DNA from: Candidatus Ozemibacter sibiricus
Lineage (GTDB): Bacteria; Muiribacteriota; Ozemobacteria; Ozemobacterales; Ozemobacteraceae
Direction of reading: 5' to 3'
Length of the DNA: 64,000 nt
NCBI GenBank assembly: GCA_003327425.1
Contig: QOQW01000022.1
Location: 51,783 to 115,782, forward strand
Shown piece after piece: positions 1 through 16,813 of the stretch; position 1 is the first letter of the stretch, and each line of letters opens with the position of its first letter. Under the pieces are notes generated by a model. It searched no databases, was not told the origin of the DNA, and was given only the letters and a program-made list of their open reading frames with translations. Both the position numbers and the translations under genes were made by a program.

Positions 1-1
1 C

Positions 2-580
<579 letters not shown>

Positions 581-618
581 GCCGTCGGCGACGCGAAGCT
601 AGCAAGGAGAACCGATCA

Positions 619-6726
<6,108 letters not shown>

Positions 6727-6775
6727 TCCCTCTGCCCGGGGCGGGTTCGCGCCGCTCCGGCTTTCGTTGTCGCCA

Positions 6776-6801
6776 AGGGCCCGGGAGCCATCCCGGGCCC
6801 T
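6776..6801 (+). terminator. Perfect 11-bp inverted repeat after rpoC, possible terminator
   Basis: Arms 6776-6786 and 6791-6801 pair perfectly over 11 bp around a GCCA loop, 50 bases after the rpoC stop. There is no T tract after it, so it is not a classic intrinsic terminator; it may act as an RNA 3'-end stabiliser or a termination hairpin in a GC-rich genome. Confidence 0.5.
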
Positions 6802-7049
6802 CATGCCACCTGGCGGATCGGCCCGCGCGAGGTGGCTCGCGCGCGGGCAGGCGAGGGCCCCGGGGCGGACGCGAGGTGGGGGCCCAGGATCAGGACCGGC
6901 CGCGTGGCGGGCGATGGCCCTCTTCCTGACCGATTCTGCCCCGGCCACGGCGCCGTGTACCCCCGCGCCGACCCGCTTCCTGAGCGGGAACAAGGCGGGG
7001 GGCGACGGGCCGTCCCGACGGGTCGCCAGAATTTTCCTGCGATGGGCCG

Positions 7050-7078
7050 TTGACAGAGGTCGTCACGTGTGCTACCAT
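7050..7078 (+). promoter_or_regulatory. Sigma70-type promoter for the rpsL operon
   Basis: TTGACA at 7050-7055 matches the -35 consensus fully. Exactly 17 bp separate it from TACCAT at 7073-7078, a good -10 (TAnnnT). It lies ~77 bp before the rpsL start and is the only clear promoter found between rpoC and the ECF genes, so it probably drives much of the ribosomal array. Confidence 0.85.
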
Positions 7079-7154
7079 CAACTCTTACCTCCCCTGCTCG
7101 GGGGTACTCGTTTTTCGTCGACGAGTCGGAAACTACGGAAGGAAGGTGTTACCA

Positions 7155-7532
7155 GTGCCGACCATCAATCAACTCATCAGGAAGGCGAGGGAAGCGGTCC
7201 GCTACAAGTCCAGCTCTCCCGCCTTGACGGAATGCCCGCAGCGCCGGGGAGTGTGCACCGTCGTCAAGACCACGACGCCGAAGAAGCCGAACTCGGCCTT
7301 GCGGAAGATCGCCCGCGTCCGGCTGACCAACAAGATCGAGGTCACCGCCTACATCCCGGGCATCGGGCACAACCTGCAGGAACACTCGGTCGTCCTCATC
7401 CGCGGCGGCCGCGTGAAGGATCTGCCGGGCGTGCGCTACCACATCATCCGCGGGGCTCTTGATTGCGCCGGCGTCGCCAACCGCAAGCAGGGCCGCTCCA
7501 AGTACGGCGCCAAGCGGCCCAAGAAAGCGTAA
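7155..7532 (+). CDS. rpsL: 30S ribosomal protein S12
   Basis: S12 shapes the decoding centre of the 30S subunit. The product is 125 aa, the usual size, starting [12 protein letters not shown] after a GTG start that has AAGGAAGG seven bases upstream. The decoding loop [13 protein letters not shown] (site of streptomycin-resistance lysine changes) and the second loop [13 protein letters not shown] are both wild-type in form. First gene of the str operon here, followed by rpsG after 15 bp. An in-frame upstream extension to 7050 overlaps the promoter and was rejected. Confidence 0.97.
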   Translation: MPTINQLIRKAREAVRYKSSSPALTECPQRRGVCTVVKTTTPKKPNSALRKIARVRLTNKIEVTAYIPGIGHNLQEHSVVLIRGGRVKDLPGVRYHIIRGALDCAGVANRKQGRSKYGAKRPKKA

Positions 7533-7547
7533 GGAGGGTTCCAGTCC

Positions 7548-8021
7548 ATGCCTCGCCGTGGTCATGTCACCAAGCGGGAGATCACCCCCGATTCCGTCTA
7601 CAACTCCAAGCTCGTCACCCGGTTCATCAACAACCTGATGAGCCGCGGCAAGCGCAGCATCGCGACCAACATCTTCTATGATGCGCTCGAGAAGCTGTCC
7701 AAGGCCAACGGCAACGAGAATCCGCTCGAGCTGTTCAAGAAGTCGATCGATGCCGCCAAGCCCATCGTCGAAGTCCGCAGCAAGCGCATCGGCGGCGCCA
7801 ACTACCAGGTGCCCGTCGAGGTCAAGCCTGACCGCGCCATCGCCCTCGCCTTCCGCTGGATCCTCAACTTCTCGCGGCAACGGAAGGAGAAATCGATGGC
7901 CGATCGGTTGGCCGCCGAGTTCGGCGATATCCTGAAGAACACCGGCGCCACCATGAAGAAGCGCGACGAAGTGCACCGCATGGCCGAAGCCAACAAGGCC
8001 TTTGCGCACTATCGCGTCTGA
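7548..8021 (+). CDS. rpsG: 30S ribosomal protein S7
   Basis: S7 nucleates assembly of the 30S head and lines the E site. At 157 aa it is of normal length and starts [15 protein letters not shown]; the [15 protein letters not shown] and [13 protein letters not shown] blocks are typical. AAGGAGG lies about ten bases before the ATG. It sits between rpsL and fusA as in most str operons. Confidence 0.97.
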   Translation: MPRRGHVTKREITPDSVYNSKLVTRFINNLMSRGKRSIATNIFYDALEKLSKANGNENPLELFKKSIDAAKPIVEVRSKRIGGANYQVPVEVKPDRAIALAFRWILNFSRQRKEKSMADRLAAEFGDILKNTGATMKKRDEVHRMAEANKAFAHYRV

Positions 8022-8064
8022 GGTCGCCGCCGGAACCAGAGCCAGCCACGCACGAGGCCACGCC

Positions 8065-10182
8065 ATGAACGCCCGCGACGCCATGAAGAAGATCCGCAAC
8101 ATCGGCATCATCGCCCACATCGATGCCGGCAAGACCACGACCACCGAGCGGATCCTCTTCTACACCGGTCGCAACTACAAGATGGGCGAGGTCCATGAAG
8201 GTACCGCCACCATGGACTGGATGATCCAGGAGCAGGAGCGGGGCATCACCATCACCAGCGCCGCCACCAAGTGCCACTGGCTCGATTGCGACATCAACAT
8301 CATAGACACGCCCGGGCACGTGGACTTCACCGCCGAAGTCGAGCGGTCCCTGCGCGTGCTCGACGGGGCGGTCGTGGTGTTCTGCGGGGTGGCCGGCGTG
8401 CAGCCCCAGTCCGAGACCGTCTGGCGGCAGGCCGACAAGTACGGCGTTCCTCGGCTGGCCTTCATCAACAAGATGGATCGGGTGGGCGCCTGCTTCAAGC
8501 GGTCCGTCCAGCAGATCAAGGAACGCCTGCGGGCGCGGCCCGTGCCGGTCAACATCCCGATCGGGGCCGAAGACCGCTTCCGCGGCCACATCGACCTCGT
8601 GGAAATGCAGGCCTGTCTGTGGCCGGCCGATGGCGACGATGATCTGGGCGCCACCTTCGAGCGCGGTCCCATCCCGGCCGAGCTGCAGGCCGAAGCCCAG
8701 GAGGCCCGCGATTTCCTGCTCGAGACCCTGTCGGCCTACAACGACGAAATCCTCGAGAAATACCTCGAGGACCAGCCGATCGAGGCGGCGGTCATTCGGC
8801 AGACCCTGCGCGACGCCACCATCAAAGGCAAGATCGTGCCGGTGCTGGCCGGGGCGGCGTTCAAGAACAAGGGCGTGCAAGCCCTGCTCGATGCGATCGC
8901 CTGGTACCTGCCCAGTCCGCTCGATGTGCCGCCCGTGCAGGGGCACCACCCCAAGACCCAGGCCTTGATCGAACGGACGCCCGATCCGCAGGGCCCCTTC
9001 ACCGCGCTCGTCTTCAAGATCGCCACCGATCCCCACGTCGGCAAGCTGGTCTACATCCGGGTCTATTCGGGCACCATGAAGACGGGAGGCCAGATCTTCA
9101 ATGTCGGTCGCGGCAGCAAGGAACGGCTGGGCCGCCTGTTGCAGATGCATGCCAATCAGCGGCAGGAGATCGACAAGATCCAGGCCGGCGACATCGTCGC
9201 CGTGGTCGGCTTGAAGAAGGTCGCCACCGGCGACACCCTCACCGACGAAGACCACCCCATTCTTCTCGAAGCCATCCGGTTCCCTGACACCGTCATTTCT
9301 GTGGCCATCGAGGCTGCCAACCAGGCCGAGCTGGCCAAGCTCTCCCAGGTATTGAACGCCCTCATGGAGGAAGATCCGACCTTCCGGGCGACCATCGATG
9401 AAGAGACCGGCCAGACCATCATCTCCGGCATGGGCGAACTCCACCTCGAGGTCATCGTCGATCGGATCACCCGCGACTTCGGTGTGAAGGCCACCGTCGG
9501 TCGGCCCCAGGTCGCCTACAAAGAAGGGATCCGCGCCGCGGCCCGCGGCGAAGCCCGGCATGTCAAGCAGACCGGCGGTCATGGCCAGTATGGCCACGTC
9601 ATCGTCCAGGTCGAGCCGCTGCCGCGGGGCAAGGGGTTCGAATTCGTCGATGCCACCAAGGGCAACGACATTCCCCGGCCGTTCATCAAGGCGATCGAGC
9701 AGGGCGCGCGCGATGCGCTCAACGACGGCGTGCTGGCCGGCTACCCGGTGGTCGATGTCAAGGTCACCCTGCTCGGCGGGTCCTCCCATGAGGTCGACAG
9801 TTCCGACCTCGCCTTCCGCATCGCCGCCTTCGAGGCGGTCAAAGATGCTCTTCTCAAAGCGTCTCCCGTGCTGCTCGAGCCCTATATGAAGGTCGAGATC
9901 GAGACCCCCGAGCAGTACATGGGCGACATCATCGGCAACATGCAGGCCCGGCGGGGCAAGGTGGTGCAGGTCGAGATGCGCAACGACATCCGCATCATCG
10001 ACTGCCAGGCCCCCCTGTCCGACATGTTCGGCTACTCCACCCAGTTGCGCTCTCTCTCGCAGGGCCGTGCCTGCTTCACCATGGAGGTCCTGCATTACGA
10101 CGAAGTGCCCGACAGCGTCTCGGAAAAGATCCTGGGCGGGTTCGGGTTCCGGAAGCCCACGCCACAGGCGGCCGCCGGCTGA
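8065..10182 (+). CDS. fusA: Elongation factor G
   Basis: Translocation GTPase of translation. The 705-aa product has the G1 loop AHIDAGKTT at about residues 18-26, the switch regions including [10 protein letters not shown], the G3 motif DTPGHVDF and the G4 motif NKMDR, then the GGHGQYGHV domain IV region. The start at 8065 ([14 protein letters not shown]) is chosen because GAGG lies seven bases upstream and the N-terminus fits the family; an ORF start at 8002 would overlap rpsG, and an ATG at 8083 is also possible. Unusually, no tuf gene follows; rpsJ begins 60 bp downstream. Confidence 0.95.
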   Translation: MNARDAMKKIRNIGIIAHIDAGKTTTTERILFYTGRNYKMGEVHEGTATMDWMIQEQERGITITSAATKCHWLDCDINIIDTPGHVDFTAEVERSLRVLDGAVVVFCGVAGVQPQSETVWRQADKYGVPRLAFINKMDRVGACFKRSVQQIKERLRARPVPVNIPIGAEDRFRGHIDLVEMQACLWPADGDDDLGATFERGPIPAELQAEAQEARDFLLETLSAYNDEILEKYLEDQPIEAAVIRQTLRDATIKGKIVPVLAGAAFKNKGVQALLDAIAWYLPSPLDVPPVQGHHPKTQALIERTPDPQGPFTALVFKIATDPHVGKLVYIRVYSGTMKTGGQIFNVGRGSKERLGRLLQMHANQRQEIDKIQAGDIVAVVGLKKVATGDTLTDEDHPILLEAIRFPDTVISVAIEAANQAELAKLSQVLNALMEEDPTFRATIDEETGQTIISGMGELHLEVIVDRITRDFGVKATVGRPQVAYKEGIRAAARGEARHVKQTGGHGQYGHVIVQVEPLPRGKGFEFVDATKGNDIPRPFIKAIEQGARDALNDGVLAGYPVVDVKVTLLGGSSHEVDSSDLAFRIAAFEAVKDALLKASPVLLEPYMKVEIETPEQYMGDIIGNMQARRGKVVQVEMRNDIRIIDCQAPLSDMFGYSTQLRSLSQGRACFTMEVLHYDEVPDSVSEKILGGFGFRKPTPQAAAG

Positions 10183-10241
10183 GGCGGGCGCGGGCGGGGT
10201 CCATCCACGCGGCAAAACATCCCAAGGAGGATTTCGAATAC

Positions 10242-10553
10242 ATGGCCAAGCAAAAGATGCGGTTGTCTCTGAAGGCCTTCGACCACCGGCTGCTCGACCA
10301 GTCCGTGGCCCGGATCTGCGACACGGTCAAGCGGACCGGCACCCGGATTTCCGGGCCGATCCCCATGCCCACGGAGATCCGCAAGTACACGGTGCTGCGG
10401 TCGCCCTTCGTCAACAAGGACTCCCGCGAGCAGTTCGAAATGCGCATCCACAAGCGGAACATCGATCTGTACAGCCCTTCCTCCCAGACTGTCGACTCCC
10501 TGATGAACATGGACCTGCCCTCGGGCGTGAACATCGAGATCAAGATGCTGTGA
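10242..10553 (+). CDS. rpsJ: 30S ribosomal protein S10
   Basis: S10 is part of the 30S head and, as NusE, of antitermination complexes. The 103-aa product carries the typical RLKAFDH-like start ([15 protein letters not shown]), the [20 protein letters not shown] loop region and the [11 protein letters not shown] segment. AAGGAGG precedes the ATG by twelve bases. It opens the S10-type gene block directly behind fusA. Confidence 0.96.
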   Translation: MAKQKMRLSLKAFDHRLLDQSVARICDTVKRTGTRISGPIPMPTEIRKYTVLRSPFVNKDSREQFEMRIHKRNIDLYSPSSQTVDSLMNMDLPSGVNIEIKML

Positions 10554-10579
10554 GCGAGGGATAACGAAGGAGGAAACGT

Positions 10580-11203
10580 ATGGGCGTGAATGCAATCCTG
10601 GGAACCAAGATCGGCATGACCCAGATCTTCACCGACACCGGCGATGTGATTCCGGTCACGGTGATCAGCTGCGGTCCCTGCACCGTCATCCGCAAGAGCG
10701 AGAAGGCCGTCCAGGTCGGGTATCGGGAGATCCCCAAGGACGCGGTGGCCCGACGCCTGAACAAGCCCCTGCGCATGATGTTCGAGAAGGCCGGGGTCAA
10801 ACCCTTCCGGTTCGTGCGGAATCTGCCGGCCAGCGAAACCGACAGCATCGCCCCCAACACCGAGATCACCGTCTCGATGTTCAAGCCCGGCGAAGTCGTC
10901 CACGTCACCGGCACCACCAAAGGCAAGGGCTTTTCCGGCGCTATGGAGCGCCACCACTTCAACGGCGCCCAGCAGACCCACGGGCAGTCGGACCGCACCC
11001 GCGCCACCGGCTCCACCGGGTCGGGCCAGAACGCCAGCCGCACCTGGAAGGGCAAGCGGCTCCCTGGCCACCTCGGCGATGTGCGCCGCACCATCAAGAA
11101 CCTGAAGGTCGTCCGGGTCGATGAGCAGAAGAATCTGCTGCTGGTCAAGGGGGCCATCCCCGGTGCCAGCAACGGGCTGGTCATCGTCCGCCGGGCCCAG
11201 TAA
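10580..11203 (+). CDS. rplC: 50S ribosomal protein L3
   Basis: L3 binds 23S rRNA near the peptidyl transferase centre. The 207-aa product has the standard start [16 protein letters not shown] and the long internal loop with [13 protein letters not shown] and [17 protein letters not shown]. Strong AAGGAGG six bases before the ATG. Length and order (rpsJ-rplC-rplD) are standard. Confidence 0.96.
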   Translation: MGVNAILGTKIGMTQIFTDTGDVIPVTVISCGPCTVIRKSEKAVQVGYREIPKDAVARRLNKPLRMMFEKAGVKPFRFVRNLPASETDSIAPNTEITVSMFKPGEVVHVTGTTKGKGFSGAMERHHFNGAQQTHGQSDRTRATGSTGSGQNASRTWKGKRLPGHLGDVRRTIKNLKVVRVDEQKNLLLVKGAIPGASNGLVIVRRAQ

Positions 11204-11214
11204 CGGAGGGAGCC

Positions 11215-11835
11215 ATGGAAGCCAAGAAATTCCAGATGAACGGCCAGGAAGCCGGTTCCATCACCCTGAAAGACGAGGTGTTCGCGGTCCGGTCCCATCC
11301 CCAGACCATCACCGATGTGGTCAAGGCCCAGCTCAACAACGAGCGGCAAGGCACCGTGAATACCAAGACCCGCGGCGAAGTGCGCGGCGGCGGTCGCAAG
11401 CCCTGGCGCCAGAAGGGCACCGGGCGGGCCCGGCAGGGTTCGATCGTGTCGCCGCTGTGGCCCGGGGGTGGCTGCACCTTCGGTCCGCGGCCCCGCACCT
11501 ATGACCACCGCCCGCCGCGGCGCATGGTCGATGTCGCCCTGCGCGGCGTGCTGTCCGAGCTGGCCGCCAACCAGCGCGTGCGGGTGATCGAGAACCTGAC
11601 CTTCGATTCGGGCAAGACGGCCGATGTGGTCAAGTTCCTCGCCGAGCACAAGCTCGACAAAGCGCTGCTGGTGATGCCGGAAGTCACGGCCAAGAGCCGG
11701 CTGGCCACCCGCAACCTGAAGTGCGTGAAGGTGGTCACCCCGCACCAGGTCAATGTGGTCGACCTGCTGAAATACGGACACCTGGCGATCAGCGACAAGG
11801 CCGTCCGAACCCTGGAGGAGGTGTTGGTCAAATGA
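11215..11835 (+). CDS. rplD: 50S ribosomal protein L4
   Basis: L4 lines the peptide exit tunnel and regulates the S10 operon in some bacteria. The 206-aa product has the tunnel-loop block with [19 protein letters not shown] and GTGRARQGS, and the [15 protein letters not shown] segment. GGAGG lies five bases before the ATG; the stop overlaps the rplW start as ATGA, implying translational coupling. Confidence 0.96.
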   Translation: MEAKKFQMNGQEAGSITLKDEVFAVRSHPQTITDVVKAQLNNERQGTVNTKTRGEVRGGGRKPWRQKGTGRARQGSIVSPLWPGGGCTFGPRPRTYDHRPPRRMVDVALRGVLSELAANQRVRVIENLTFDSGKTADVVKFLAEHKLDKALLVMPEVTAKSRLATRNLKCVKVVTPHQVNVVDLLKYGHLAISDKAVRTLEEVLVK

Positions 11836-12122
11836 GCCATCCGCAGGACATCATTCTGCAGCCCATCGTCTCTGAGAAGAGCTATGGCCGCATGAGCGAG
11901 AAGATCTACCAGTTCAAGGTCGCCAAGTCGGCCAACAAGCACCAGATCAAAGAAGCGGTCGAGGCGTTGTTCAAGGTCCGCGTCACGGCAGTCCGGACCC
12001 TCAACGTGCGGCCCAAGGCCAAGCGGCGGGGCGTCTTCAAAGGGTTCACCCCCGCCTGGAAGAAAGCCGTGGTCTGCCTGCACAAGGATGACTCGATCGC
12101 CTTCTTCGAGGGAATCGCGTAA
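11832..12122 (+). CDS. rplW: 50S ribosomal protein L23
   Basis: L23 sits at the tunnel exit and docks trigger factor and SRP. The start at 11832 ([17 protein letters not shown]) overlaps the rplD stop by four bases, with GGAGGAGG upstream, giving 96 aa as expected. The [19 protein letters not shown] block and RPKAKRRG motif are characteristic. A longer in-frame ORF from 11721 lies inside rplD and was not used. Confidence 0.95.
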   Translation: MSHPQDIILQPIVSEKSYGRMSEKIYQFKVAKSANKHQIKEAVEALFKVRVTAVRTLNVRPKAKRRGVFKGFTPAWKKAVVCLHKDDSIAFFEGIA

Positions 12123-12142
12123 GGCGCGGGAAGGAACACAGC

Positions 12143-12970
12143 ATGAGCATCAAGAAATACAATCCTACCACCCCCTCCCGGCGGTTCATGGAAGGGAGCA
12201 CCTTCGAGGAGATCACCAAGCGCAAGCCGGAAAAATCCCTCATCGAGATCCTCCATCGCTCGGCCGGACGCAACCATCACGGACACGTCACCCAGCGCCA
12301 TCGCGGCGGCGGGTCCAAGCGGTTCTACCGCCTGATCGACTTCAAGCGCAACAAGGACGGGATCCCGGGCAAGGTCACGGCGATCGAATACGATCCCAAC
12401 CGCACCGCCCGCATCGCCCTCGTCACCTACAAAGATGGCGAGAAGCGCTACATCATCGCCCCCGAAGGGCTGAAAGTGGGCGATCCCATCGAGAACGGCA
12501 GCCATGCCGAGATCATCACCGGCGCCTGTCTGCCCCTCAATGACATCCCGCTGGGCTCGACCATCCACCACATCGAGATGAAGCCGGGCAAGGGCGCCCA
12601 GATCGCGCGCGCCGCCGGCGCCGCCGCCCAGCTGGCCGGCAAGGAGGGCGAGTTCGCCCAGATCATCCTGCCCTCGGGCGAGATGCGCAAGATCCCGTTG
12701 ACCTGCCGGGCCGTGATCGGGCAGGTCGGCAATCTCGATCACATGAACATCTCGATCGGCAAGGCCGGCCGCTCTCGCTGGATGGGCATCCGCCCCTACG
12801 TCCGCGGCGCGGTCATGAACCCCTGCGATCACCCGCATGGCGGTGGCGAGGGCAAGAACAGCCGCGGTCGGGTGCCGGTCTCGCTGTGGGGCCAGCCCTG
12901 CAAGGGCCTGAAGACCCGCAAGCGGAAGAATCCCTCCAACAAGTACATCATCAGCCGCCGGAAGAAATAA
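12143..12970 (+). CDS. rplB: 50S ribosomal protein L2
   Basis: L2 is required for subunit association and peptidyl transfer. The 275-aa product includes the [19 protein letters not shown] region near the N-terminus and the conserved C-terminal loop with [18 protein letters not shown] that reaches the catalytic centre. GGAAGGA precedes the ATG. Length and position between rplW and rpsS are normal. Confidence 0.97.
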   Translation: MSIKKYNPTTPSRRFMEGSTFEEITKRKPEKSLIEILHRSAGRNHHGHVTQRHRGGGSKRFYRLIDFKRNKDGIPGKVTAIEYDPNRTARIALVTYKDGEKRYIIAPEGLKVGDPIENGSHAEIITGACLPLNDIPLGSTIHHIEMKPGKGAQIARAAGAAAQLAGKEGEFAQIILPSGEMRKIPLTCRAVIGQVGNLDHMNISIGKAGRSRWMGIRPYVRGAVMNPCDHPHGGGEGKNSRGRVPVSLWGQPCKGLKTRKRKNPSNKYIISRRKK

Positions 12971-12982
12971 GGGAGTCGGACA

Positions 12983-13255
12983 ATGAGCAAGAAGCCACCT
13001 TTCGTCGAAGAGCGCCTCATGAAGCGCATCGAGGCCATGAACCGGGCCGGCGAGAAGCGCCAGATCAAGACCTGGTCCCGCGCCTCCACGATCTACCCGG
13101 CGATGGTCGGACACACCATCGCGGTCCACAACGGCCGCAAGCATGTTCCGGTCTTCATCACCGAGAACATGGTCGGTCACAAGCTCGGGGAATTCGCCCC
13201 GACCCGGACCTTCAAGGCCCACGCCGCCAGCGAGAAGGCGGCGGCCGCCAAGTAG
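12983..13255 (+). CDS. rpsS: 30S ribosomal protein S19
   Basis: S19 forms a complex with S13 in the 30S head. The 90-aa product has the typical [20 protein letters not shown] core and the FVPVFI-like turn ([18 protein letters not shown]) followed by [13 protein letters not shown] precedes the ATG. Its gene ends ten bases before rplV. Confidence 0.96.
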   Translation: MSKKPPFVEERLMKRIEAMNRAGEKRQIKTWSRASTIYPAMVGHTIAVHNGRKHVPVFITENMVGHKLGEFAPTRTFKAHAASEKAAAAK

Positions 13256-13265
13256 GAGGAACCCC

Positions 13266-13958
13266 ATGTTGCGTCTGGTAGGTGTGACCATTCCTGACGA
13301 TGTTGATCTGTTCAACGGGCTGCGCATGATCAAGGGGCTCGATACCAAGCACAACCGCACCAAGATCGAGCACATCCTCACCAAGGCCCGGCTCTACACC
13401 CGGCAGGTCGAGAAAGACGGCCGCGTGGTCAAGGTCTACCCGAAAGTCGGACAGCTCTCCTGGAAGGAGAAGCGCCGGTTGATCGACCTGGTCGACATTC
13501 CCCGCGCCAGCATCTCCAATGTCCGGATGAGCCCCCGCAAGCTGCGCCTGGTGGCCGACGAGATCCGCGGCAAAACCGCCGACGAAGCCCTGGCCATCCT
13601 GTCCTACATGCCCAAGGCCGGCGCCCCGGTCCTGCTCAAGCTCCTCAAGTCGGCGCTGGCCAACGCCAGCAACAACCATGACCTGAAAGCCGACGACCTG
13701 ATCGTCGCCAAAGTCCTCATCGACGGCGGACCGACCATGCGACGGTATATGGCGCGGGCGCGCGGGCGGGCCTGCCGGATCCGGAAGCGGACCTCGCATG
13801 CCCTGATCGTCCTGCGCGAGAAGTTCGTCATGCCCAAGGCCAAGAAGACCGCCGGGACCGACCAGGCCCAGACCGCCCGCTCCGGCGCAGCCGCGGCCGG
13901 CTCGACCGCCCCCGCCCCCAAGGCGGAATCAGCCTCGACCCCCCAAGGAGGAAAGTGA
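13266..13958 (+). CDS. rplV: 50S ribosomal protein L22 with S13-like N-terminal extension
   Basis: The product is 230 aa, twice the usual ~110. Residues ~80-187 are a standard L22: [19 protein letters not shown], the beta-hairpin region with [19 protein letters not shown], and IVLREK at the end. L22 lines the exit tunnel. Residues 1-79 are extra and resemble the N-terminus of S13: against this window's own S13 (23510) the first 26 residues align without gaps with R3, G6, V7, P10, D12, L19, I22 and G24 identical, and [11 protein letters not shown] and VGQLSWKEK match later S13 helices. Residues ~188-230 are an Ala/Pro/Lys-rich tail. TAGGAGGA lies just before the chosen ATG; upstream in-frame starts are inside rpsS. 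Confidence 0.93.
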   Translation: MLRLVGVTIPDDVDLFNGLRMIKGLDTKHNRTKIEHILTKARLYTRQVEKDGRVVKVYPKVGQLSWKEKRRLIDLVDIPRASISNVRMSPRKLRLVADEIRGKTADEALAILSYMPKAGAPVLLKLLKSALANASNNHDLKADDLIVAKVLIDGGPTMRRYMARARGRACRIRKRTSHALIVLREKFVMPKAKKTAGTDQAQTARSGAAAAGSTAPAPKAESASTPQGGK

Positions 13959-13960
13959 AC

Positions 13961-14641
13961 ATGGGACAGAAAGTCAATCCGATCGGCCTCCGGCTCGGCA
14001 TCACCCGCACCTGGGACTCCCGGTGGTTCGCCAAGCGGGCCGATTACGCCAATTTCCTGCACGAGGATGTCAAGATCCGCGAGTTCATCGACAAGAAGCA
14101 GTTCCCGCGCGAAGGGATCGGCCGCATCGAGATCGAGCGGAAGTCCAACACCAAGGTGCGGATCACCATCCACACCGCCAAGCCCGGGGTCATCATCGGC
14201 CGCGGCGGCGAGCGGGTCGAGCAGCTGAAGAAAGCCCTCGAGAAATTGACCGGCAAATCGGTCTACCTGGCCATCCAGGAAATCAAGCATCCCGACGCTG
14301 AGGCCAAAATCATCGCCGAGAACATCGCGATGCAGCTCGAGAAGCGCATCTCCCACCGCCGGGCCATGAAGCAGACGATCGGGCGCGCGCTGCGCGCCGG
14401 CGCCCAGGGCGTCAAGGTCACCTGCTCCGGCCGCCTGGGCGGGGCCGAGATCAGCCGCCTCGAATGGCAGCGGGAGGGGCGGGTGCCCCTGCACACCCTG
14501 CGCGCCGACATCGATTTCGCCAAGGAGACCGCCATCACCACCTTCGGGTGCGTCGGCGTCAAGGTCTGGGTCTTCAAGGGCGAGAAGCTCGGCAAACCCG
14601 GCGCTCCCGAGACCGCTCCGGCTCGGGAAACCACCTACTGA
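13961..14641 (+). CDS. rpsC: 30S ribosomal protein S3
   Basis: S3 forms part of the mRNA entry channel. The chosen ATG at 13961 gives the canonical [16 protein letters not shown] start with AAGGAGG nine bases upstream; a GTG at 13955 is less likely. The KH-domain motif [13 protein letters not shown] and the C-terminal [20 protein letters not shown] block are present. At 226 aa it is of normal length. It is separated from the rplV stop by two bases. Confidence 0.96.
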   Translation: MGQKVNPIGLRLGITRTWDSRWFAKRADYANFLHEDVKIREFIDKKQFPREGIGRIEIERKSNTKVRITIHTAKPGVIIGRGGERVEQLKKALEKLTGKSVYLAIQEIKHPDAEAKIIAENIAMQLEKRISHRRAMKQTIGRALRAGAQGVKVTCSGRLGGAEISRLEWQREGRVPLHTLRADIDFAKETAITTFGCVGVKVWVFKGEKLGKPGAPETAPARETTY

Positions 14642-14658
14642 ACAGGAGGGACTGAGCC

Positions 14659-15069
14659 ATGTTGATGCCGGCCCGAACCAAATTCCGCAAGCAGCAGCGC
14701 GGTCGGATGCGCGGCCAGAGCAAAGGGGCCACCTATCTGGCCTTCGGCACCTATGGTCTGCAGGCCATGGAGTGCTGCTGGATGACCAGCGCCCAGATCG
14801 AAGCTGCCCGCAAGGTCATCACCCGCACCGTCAAGCGCGCGGGCAAGATGTGGATCCGCGTCTTCCCCGACAAACCCGTCTCCAAGAAACCGCTCGAGAC
14901 CCGCATGGGCAAGGGGAAGGGCGCCCCCGAGTTCTGGGTGGCCGTGGTCAAGCCCGGTCGCATCCTGTTCGAACTGGAAGGGGTTCCCGAGAACGTCGCC
15001 ATCGAGTCGCTCAGCCAGGCCGGCCGGAAGCTCCCCATCCGGACCCAGGTCGTGAACGCGAAGGCGTGA
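14659..15069 (+). CDS. rplP: 50S ribosomal protein L16
   Basis: L16 binds near the A site of the 50S subunit. The 136-aa product begins [19 protein letters not shown], like the family, and contains the [20 protein letters not shown] and [20 protein letters not shown] blocks. AGGAGG lies about ten bases before the ATG. Confidence 0.96.
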   Translation: MLMPARTKFRKQQRGRMRGQSKGATYLAFGTYGLQAMECCWMTSAQIEAARKVITRTVKRAGKMWIRVFPDKPVSKKPLETRMGKGKGAPEFWVAVVKPGRILFELEGVPENVAIESLSQAGRKLPIRTQVVNAKA

Positions 15070-15085
15070 TACAGGACGTACCGAC

Positions 15086-15721
15086 ATGAAGAACCAAGAA
15101 GAACTGAATGCATTGACCGTTCCCGAACTGCAGGACAAGCTGCGGCACTACAAGGAAGAGCTGTTCCAGCTCCGCTTCCAGGCGGCCACCGGCCAGCTGT
15201 CCAACCCCTCGCGCATCGAGATCGTGCGCCGGAACATCGCCCGGGTCAACACCCGGCTGTCCCAGCTCCAGAAGGAGAGCCTGCGCGCCCGCCTGAAAGA
15301 AGAGCTCGAAAGCCTGTACAAAGAGAAGAAAATCAGCGATCCGCGGCAGATCCCGCTGCGCGAGAAGATCGCCATGCTGCGGACCAAGCTGAGCCAGAAG
15401 GCCAGCAAGGTCCGGCAGGAGATCCGCACCGAGGTCGACAAGAAGGCGACCGAACTGGTGAAGGCCCTGCGCACCCGGATCACCGAAAAGATCAAGACCG
15501 TCAAAGGGCGGGAAGAGTCCCAGCTCCGTGCCGCCTCTCTCCGGTTGCGGGATCCCAAGTTCACGGCCCGCAAGAAGTTCCTTGACAAACTGAACTCCAT
15601 GGGGTTTAATGAAGCTTCTCAGTTCGTGTCTCTCAAGGAAACCAAGCGAGCCAAGCTCGGCGAACTGGAGCAGATCCGCGCCATGCAGCGGGAACTGATC
15701 TCCGGTCGGCTGCCGTTCTGA
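15086..15721 (+). CDS. rpmC: 50S ribosomal protein L29 with long C-terminal helical extension
   Basis: Residues 1-63 are a recognisable L29 ([46 protein letters not shown]), the small helical protein at the tunnel exit that helps bind SRP. L29 is normally ~65 aa; this product is 211 aa because of an extra ~148 residues rich in Lys, Arg, Glu, Leu and Gln with heptad-like spacing, predicted to be helical or coiled coil. The extension shows no stop, frameshift or composition break, and rpsQ follows at 15 bp. Only a weak AGGAC ribosome binding site is visible. Identity as L29 rests on the N-terminus and gene order. Confidence 0.9.
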   Translation: MKNQEELNALTVPELQDKLRHYKEELFQLRFQAATGQLSNPSRIEIVRRNIARVNTRLSQLQKESLRARLKEELESLYKEKKISDPRQIPLREKIAMLRTKLSQKASKVRQEIRTEVDKKATELVKALRTRITEKIKTVKGREESQLRAASLRLRDPKFTARKKFLDKLNSMGFNEASQFVSLKETKRAKLGELEQIRAMQRELISGRLPF

Positions 15722-15736
15722 TTTTAGGAGGAGTCC

Positions 15737-16051
15737 ATGGAACAGAAATCCCATCGCCGCACCCGGGTCGGGCGGGTGATCGCCGACAACACGCCCAAGA
15801 CCGTCAAGGTCCAGATCGAAGGCATCGTCCAGCACCCGCAGTACAAGAAGTACATCAAGCGGCACACCCGGTTCCTGGTGCACGATCCGGAAGAACAGTG
15901 CCGGCTCGGCGACCTGGTTCGAATCGAAGAGTGCCGCCCGTACAGCAAGCTGAAGAAGTGGATCGTCCGCGAGATCATCCAGAGAGCGGACGCCAAGACC
16001 AAGGAGAACCTCCAGGAGGCCACGCATGATTCGGCAGGAATCAACCCTTAA
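15737..16051 (+). CDS. rpsQ: 30S ribosomal protein S17
   Basis: S17 is a primary 16S rRNA binder in the 30S body. The 104-aa product has the OB-fold signature [20 protein letters not shown] and the C-terminal [18 protein letters not shown] segment, with about 15 extra residues at the end. AGGAGG precedes the ATG. Its 3' end overlaps the start of rplN by 26 bases. Confidence 0.95.
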   Translation: MEQKSHRRTRVGRVIADNTPKTVKVQIEGIVQHPQYKKYIKRHTRFLVHDPEEQCRLGDLVRIEECRPYSKLKKWIVREIIQRADAKTKENLQEATHDSAGINP

Positions 16052-16394
16052 AGTCGCGGACAACACCGGCGCCAAGAAGCTGCTCTGCATCCGGGTCAAA
16101 GGTGGCTCCAACCGCACCTTCGGCACGCTGGGCGACATCATCGTCGCCTCGGTGAAGGATGCCCTCCCCGACGGCACCGTGAAGAAGAAGGAAGTGGTCC
16201 GGGCGGTCATCGTCCGCACCAAGAAAGAGTTCCGGCGCCCCGATGGCAGCTTCATCAAGTTCGATGACAACGCCGCCGTCATCATCGGGCCCGACAACAA
16301 CCCCAAGGGAACGCGCATTTTCGGGCCGGTCGCCCGCGAGCTGCGCGAGGCCGCGTTCATGAAGATCGTGTCGCTGGCCCCCGAGGTCATCTGA
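16026..16394 (+). CDS. rplN: 50S ribosomal protein L14
   Basis: L14 sits at the subunit interface. The 122-aa product begins [20 protein letters not shown] and ends with the [20 protein letters not shown] block typical of the family. CCAGGAGG lies inside the end of rpsQ, nine bases before this ATG, so the overlap is likely translationally coupled. Confidence 0.97.
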   Translation: MIRQESTLKVADNTGAKKLLCIRVKGGSNRTFGTLGDIIVASVKDALPDGTVKKKEVVRAVIVRTKKEFRRPDGSFIKFDDNAAVIIGPDNNPKGTRIFGPVARELREAAFMKIVSLAPEVI

Positions 16395-16410
16395 CGGAGG
16401 GAATGGACCC

Positions 16411-16764
16411 ATGTTGAAGACCGTGAAAGCCCGGCGCAGCGTCGCCAAGCCCCATGTGAAGAAAGACGACACCGTCATCATCCTGTCCGGGGAAGACGCC
16501 GGCAAGAAGGGGCGGGTGCTCGAAGTCCGGCCCGAGAAGGGGCAGGTGTTCGTCGAGGGCGTCAACTATGTGAAGCGCCACCAGCGGCCGACCAAGAAGA
16601 TCGGCAAGGGCGGCATCATCCAGAAGGAAGGCGCCATCTTCCTGAGCCGGGTCGGCCTGCTGTGCGGGGCCTGCAACAAAGTGACCCGCGCCAAGATCGT
16701 CGACCAGCAGGGCGAACTCGCCCGGGTCTGCAAACTGTGCAACGAGCCTCTCGGCCGTAAGTGA
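16411..16764 (+). CDS. rplX: 50S ribosomal protein L24 with zinc-type CxxC pairs
   Basis: L24 initiates 50S assembly. The KOW segment [20 protein letters not shown] and the [12 protein letters not shown] block identify it. The 117-aa product ends with two cysteine pairs (LCGACNK and CKLCNEP), a zinc-ribbon form seen in some bacterial L24s. GGAGG precedes the ATG. Confidence 0.95.
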   Translation: MLKTVKARRSVAKPHVKKDDTVIILSGEDAGKKGRVLEVRPEKGQVFVEGVNYVKRHQRPTKKIGKGGIIQKEGAIFLSRVGLLCGACNKVTRAKIVDQQGELARVCKLCNEPLGRK

Positions 16765-16813
16765 CCGACGGGCAGAACCCTGAACGACGCATCGCATCAA
16801 GGAGAAATTCGGC

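Larger units (their letters stand above)
6727..7154. other. Intergenic region between rpoC and rpsL
   Basis: A stretch of 428 bases without a supported gene. It holds a strong GC-rich inverted repeat shortly after the rpoC stop and a sigma70-type promoter about 80 bases before rpsL, both listed separately. Open frames here are GC-driven and have no recognisable content. Confidence 0.7.

Noticed and set aside
7864..10215. A 783-codon minus-strand frame across fusA, and a 331-codon one at 7149-8144
   Set aside because: Both are antisense to well-identified str-operon genes and have the same low-complexity shadow composition.
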